Source of the DNA: an uncultured Clostridia bacterium
GTDB taxonomy: Bacteria; Bacillota; Dehalobacteriia; UBA4068
Direction of reading: 5' to 3'
DNA: 34,384 nt
NCBI GenBank assembly: GCA_944390945.1
Contig: CALXRV010000022.1
Location: forward strand, 1 to 34,384
Made by a program: the position numbers and the translations under genes. A model generated the notes under the pieces. That model saw nothing but the letters and a program-made list of their open reading frames with translations. It searched no databases and was not told the DNA's origin. Shown piece by piece: positions 33,458 through 34,384 of this stretch. How positions within the stretch are numbered: position 1 is the stretch's first letter; each line of letters opens with the position of its first letter.

Positions 33458-34384
33458 TTAGAACTGATCCTGCTCCGTACGGAGGATGATCTCATTCTGC
33501 AGCGATTCCGTGAGGTTGTTCCAGTAATCACTGTAACCAGCAACACGAACGATCAGATCACCATAATTCTCCGGATGCTTCTGCGCGTCGCGCAGCATAT
33601 CGCTGTTCACCACGTTGAACTGGATATGATGACCACCGAGACGGAAATAAGCACGGATCAGATCCTTCAAGTTCTCCAGACCCTTTTCCCCTTCCAGCAC
33701 GGCAGGCGTGAACTTCTGGTTGAGCAATGTACCGCCGGTGCGCTGATGGTCGAGCTTGGCAGCGGATTTGATCACAGCCGTCGGGCCATGCTTATCCGCG
33801 CCCTGCACGGGCGAAATACCTTCGGAAAGAGCCACGCCGGCTTTGCGGCCATCCGGTGTTGCACCAACGACAGAACCGAAGTAGACATGGCAGGTGGTGG
33901 GCAACATTTCCACGCAGTAGGTACCGCCGGTCATCGTGGGCCGGTCGTTTACCAGCTCGTAGATGATCTCGAACAGACCCATGATCAGGCTGTCCGCCGC
34001 ATCATCGTCATTGCCGTATTTCGGGGTCTTGTTAAGGAAGATCTGACGTTCTTTCTCATAGCCCTCAAAGTCCGCGGCCAGGACCTGCAGCAGATGATCC
34101 ATGGTCATCGTATGTTCGTCATAGACATGCTTCTTGATTGAGCTCAGGCAGTCTGTGATCGAACCCAAACCAACGAACTGGATATAACGGCTGTTGTAGC
34201 GCGCGCCGCCGTTGTTGTAGTCACGTGCGTTCTTGATGCAGTCATCCGTGAGGATGGAGAGGAAAGGCGAAGGCATATACTTCGCATACAGCATTTCGAT
34301 CAGATTATTGCCGCGGATATCGACATCGATGAAATAGGAGATCTGCTTGCGGAAAGCAGCCATCAGATCATCCAGGGTCTTAAA
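33458..34384 (-). CDS. Glycyl radical enzyme, C-terminal part (PFL2 / HypD-like; partial)
   Basis: The last 308 residues of a glycyl radical enzyme; the frame is open to the window edge. The glycyl radical loop is RVAGYSDYW near the C-terminus, with the radical-bearing glycine encoded at 33536-33538, 25 residues before the end. Other conserved parts are NARDYNNGGARYNSRYIQFVGLGS, TYCVEMLPTTCHVYFG, GATPDGRKAG and LSEGISPVQGADKHGPTAVIKS. These fit the non-pyruvate-formate-lyase group that includes hydroxyproline dehydratase (HypD), choline lyase and glycerol dehydratase. The sequence looks closest to HypD to me, but the catalytic Cys/Glu region lies outside the window, so the substrate is open. 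The family needs a radical-SAM activase, not seen here, and works only without oxygen. Confidence 0.88.
   Translation of the reverse strand, partial: FKTLDDLMAAFRKQISYFIDVDIRGNNLIEMLYAKYMPSPFLSILTDDCIKNARDYNNGGARYNSRYIQFVGLGSITDCLSSIKKHVYDEHTMTMDHLLQVLAADFEGYEKERQIFLNKTPKYGNDDDAADSLIMGLFEIIYELVNDRPTMTGGTYCVEMLPTTCHVYFGSVVGATPDGRKAGVALSEGISPVQGADKHGPTAVIKSAAKLDHQRTGGTLLNQKFTPAVLEGEKGLENLKDLIRAYFRLGGHHIQFNVVNSDMLRDAQKHPENYGDLIVRVAGYSDYWNNLTESLQNEIILRTEQDQF

Noticed and set aside
1..34384. tRNA or rRNA genes, CRISPR arrays, phage or plasmid origins
   Set aside because: No cloverleaf with a GTTCGANTC arm, no regularly spaced short repeats and no integrase or replication genes were seen.

Overview
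The window looks like a chromosome segment from a Gram-positive, anaerobic, endospore-forming bacterium of the Clostridia, moderately GC-rich. The evidence is a SpoIIP-family sporulation hydrolase, strong AGGAGG-type ribosome binding sites, an ECF-type vitamin transporter, a UgtP/MGDG-synthase-type glycolipid operon, a TAXI-TRAP transporter, a glycyl radical enzyme, and a structured RNA on the minus strand that resembles the raiA (SarA) motif. I cannot name a genus.

Layout. 1-1137 (minus): a membrane-anchored PP2C phosphatase (cut by the window edge) behind a zinc-ribbon/FHA protein, part of a Ser/Thr phospho-signalling locus. 1138-1645: non-coding, with 41-42 bp repeats that may be insertion-sequence debris. 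1646-3055 (minus): a 12-TM sensor-like protein with a LuxR helix-turn-helix. 3056-4072: no convincing protein gene, but a raiA-like RNA and an orphan promoter. 4073-10315 (minus): alpha/beta hydrolase, THEP1-type NTPase, a 1421-residue RND exporter with a roughly 360-residue coiled-coil insertion, and its MarR regulator. The last three form a tight operon transcribed marR-RND-THEP1.

10429-14371 (plus): a cobalamin riboswitch with its terminator controls a DUF4430 lipoprotein and the T, fused A-A and S components of an ECF transporter, probably a complete corrinoid uptake system. 14525-17528 (plus): a glycolipid operon (glycosyltransferase, polysaccharide deacetylase, LPG-synthase/flippase-like membrane protein) with a possible Pho box upstream. 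17631-19766: a secreted cadherin-like/copper-amine-oxidase-N protein and a diacylglycerol kinase-family protein. 19902-23722: a TAXI-TRAP operon (binding lipoprotein, DUF1850 protein, fused permease).

23797-34384: mostly housekeeping: bL28, leucyl-tRNA synthetase, bS20, SpoIIP, MurJ, EF4/LepA and a flavodoxin-like protein, with an HGSNAT-like membrane acyltransferase inserted in the opposite direction. At the right edge is the C-terminal part of a glycyl radical enzyme on the minus strand. Nothing in the window is an obviously new multi-gene system. The items most worth a second look are the raiA-like RNA, the coiled-coil RND operon, the possible Pho control of the glycolipid operon, and two genes whose -10 box almost touches the start codon.
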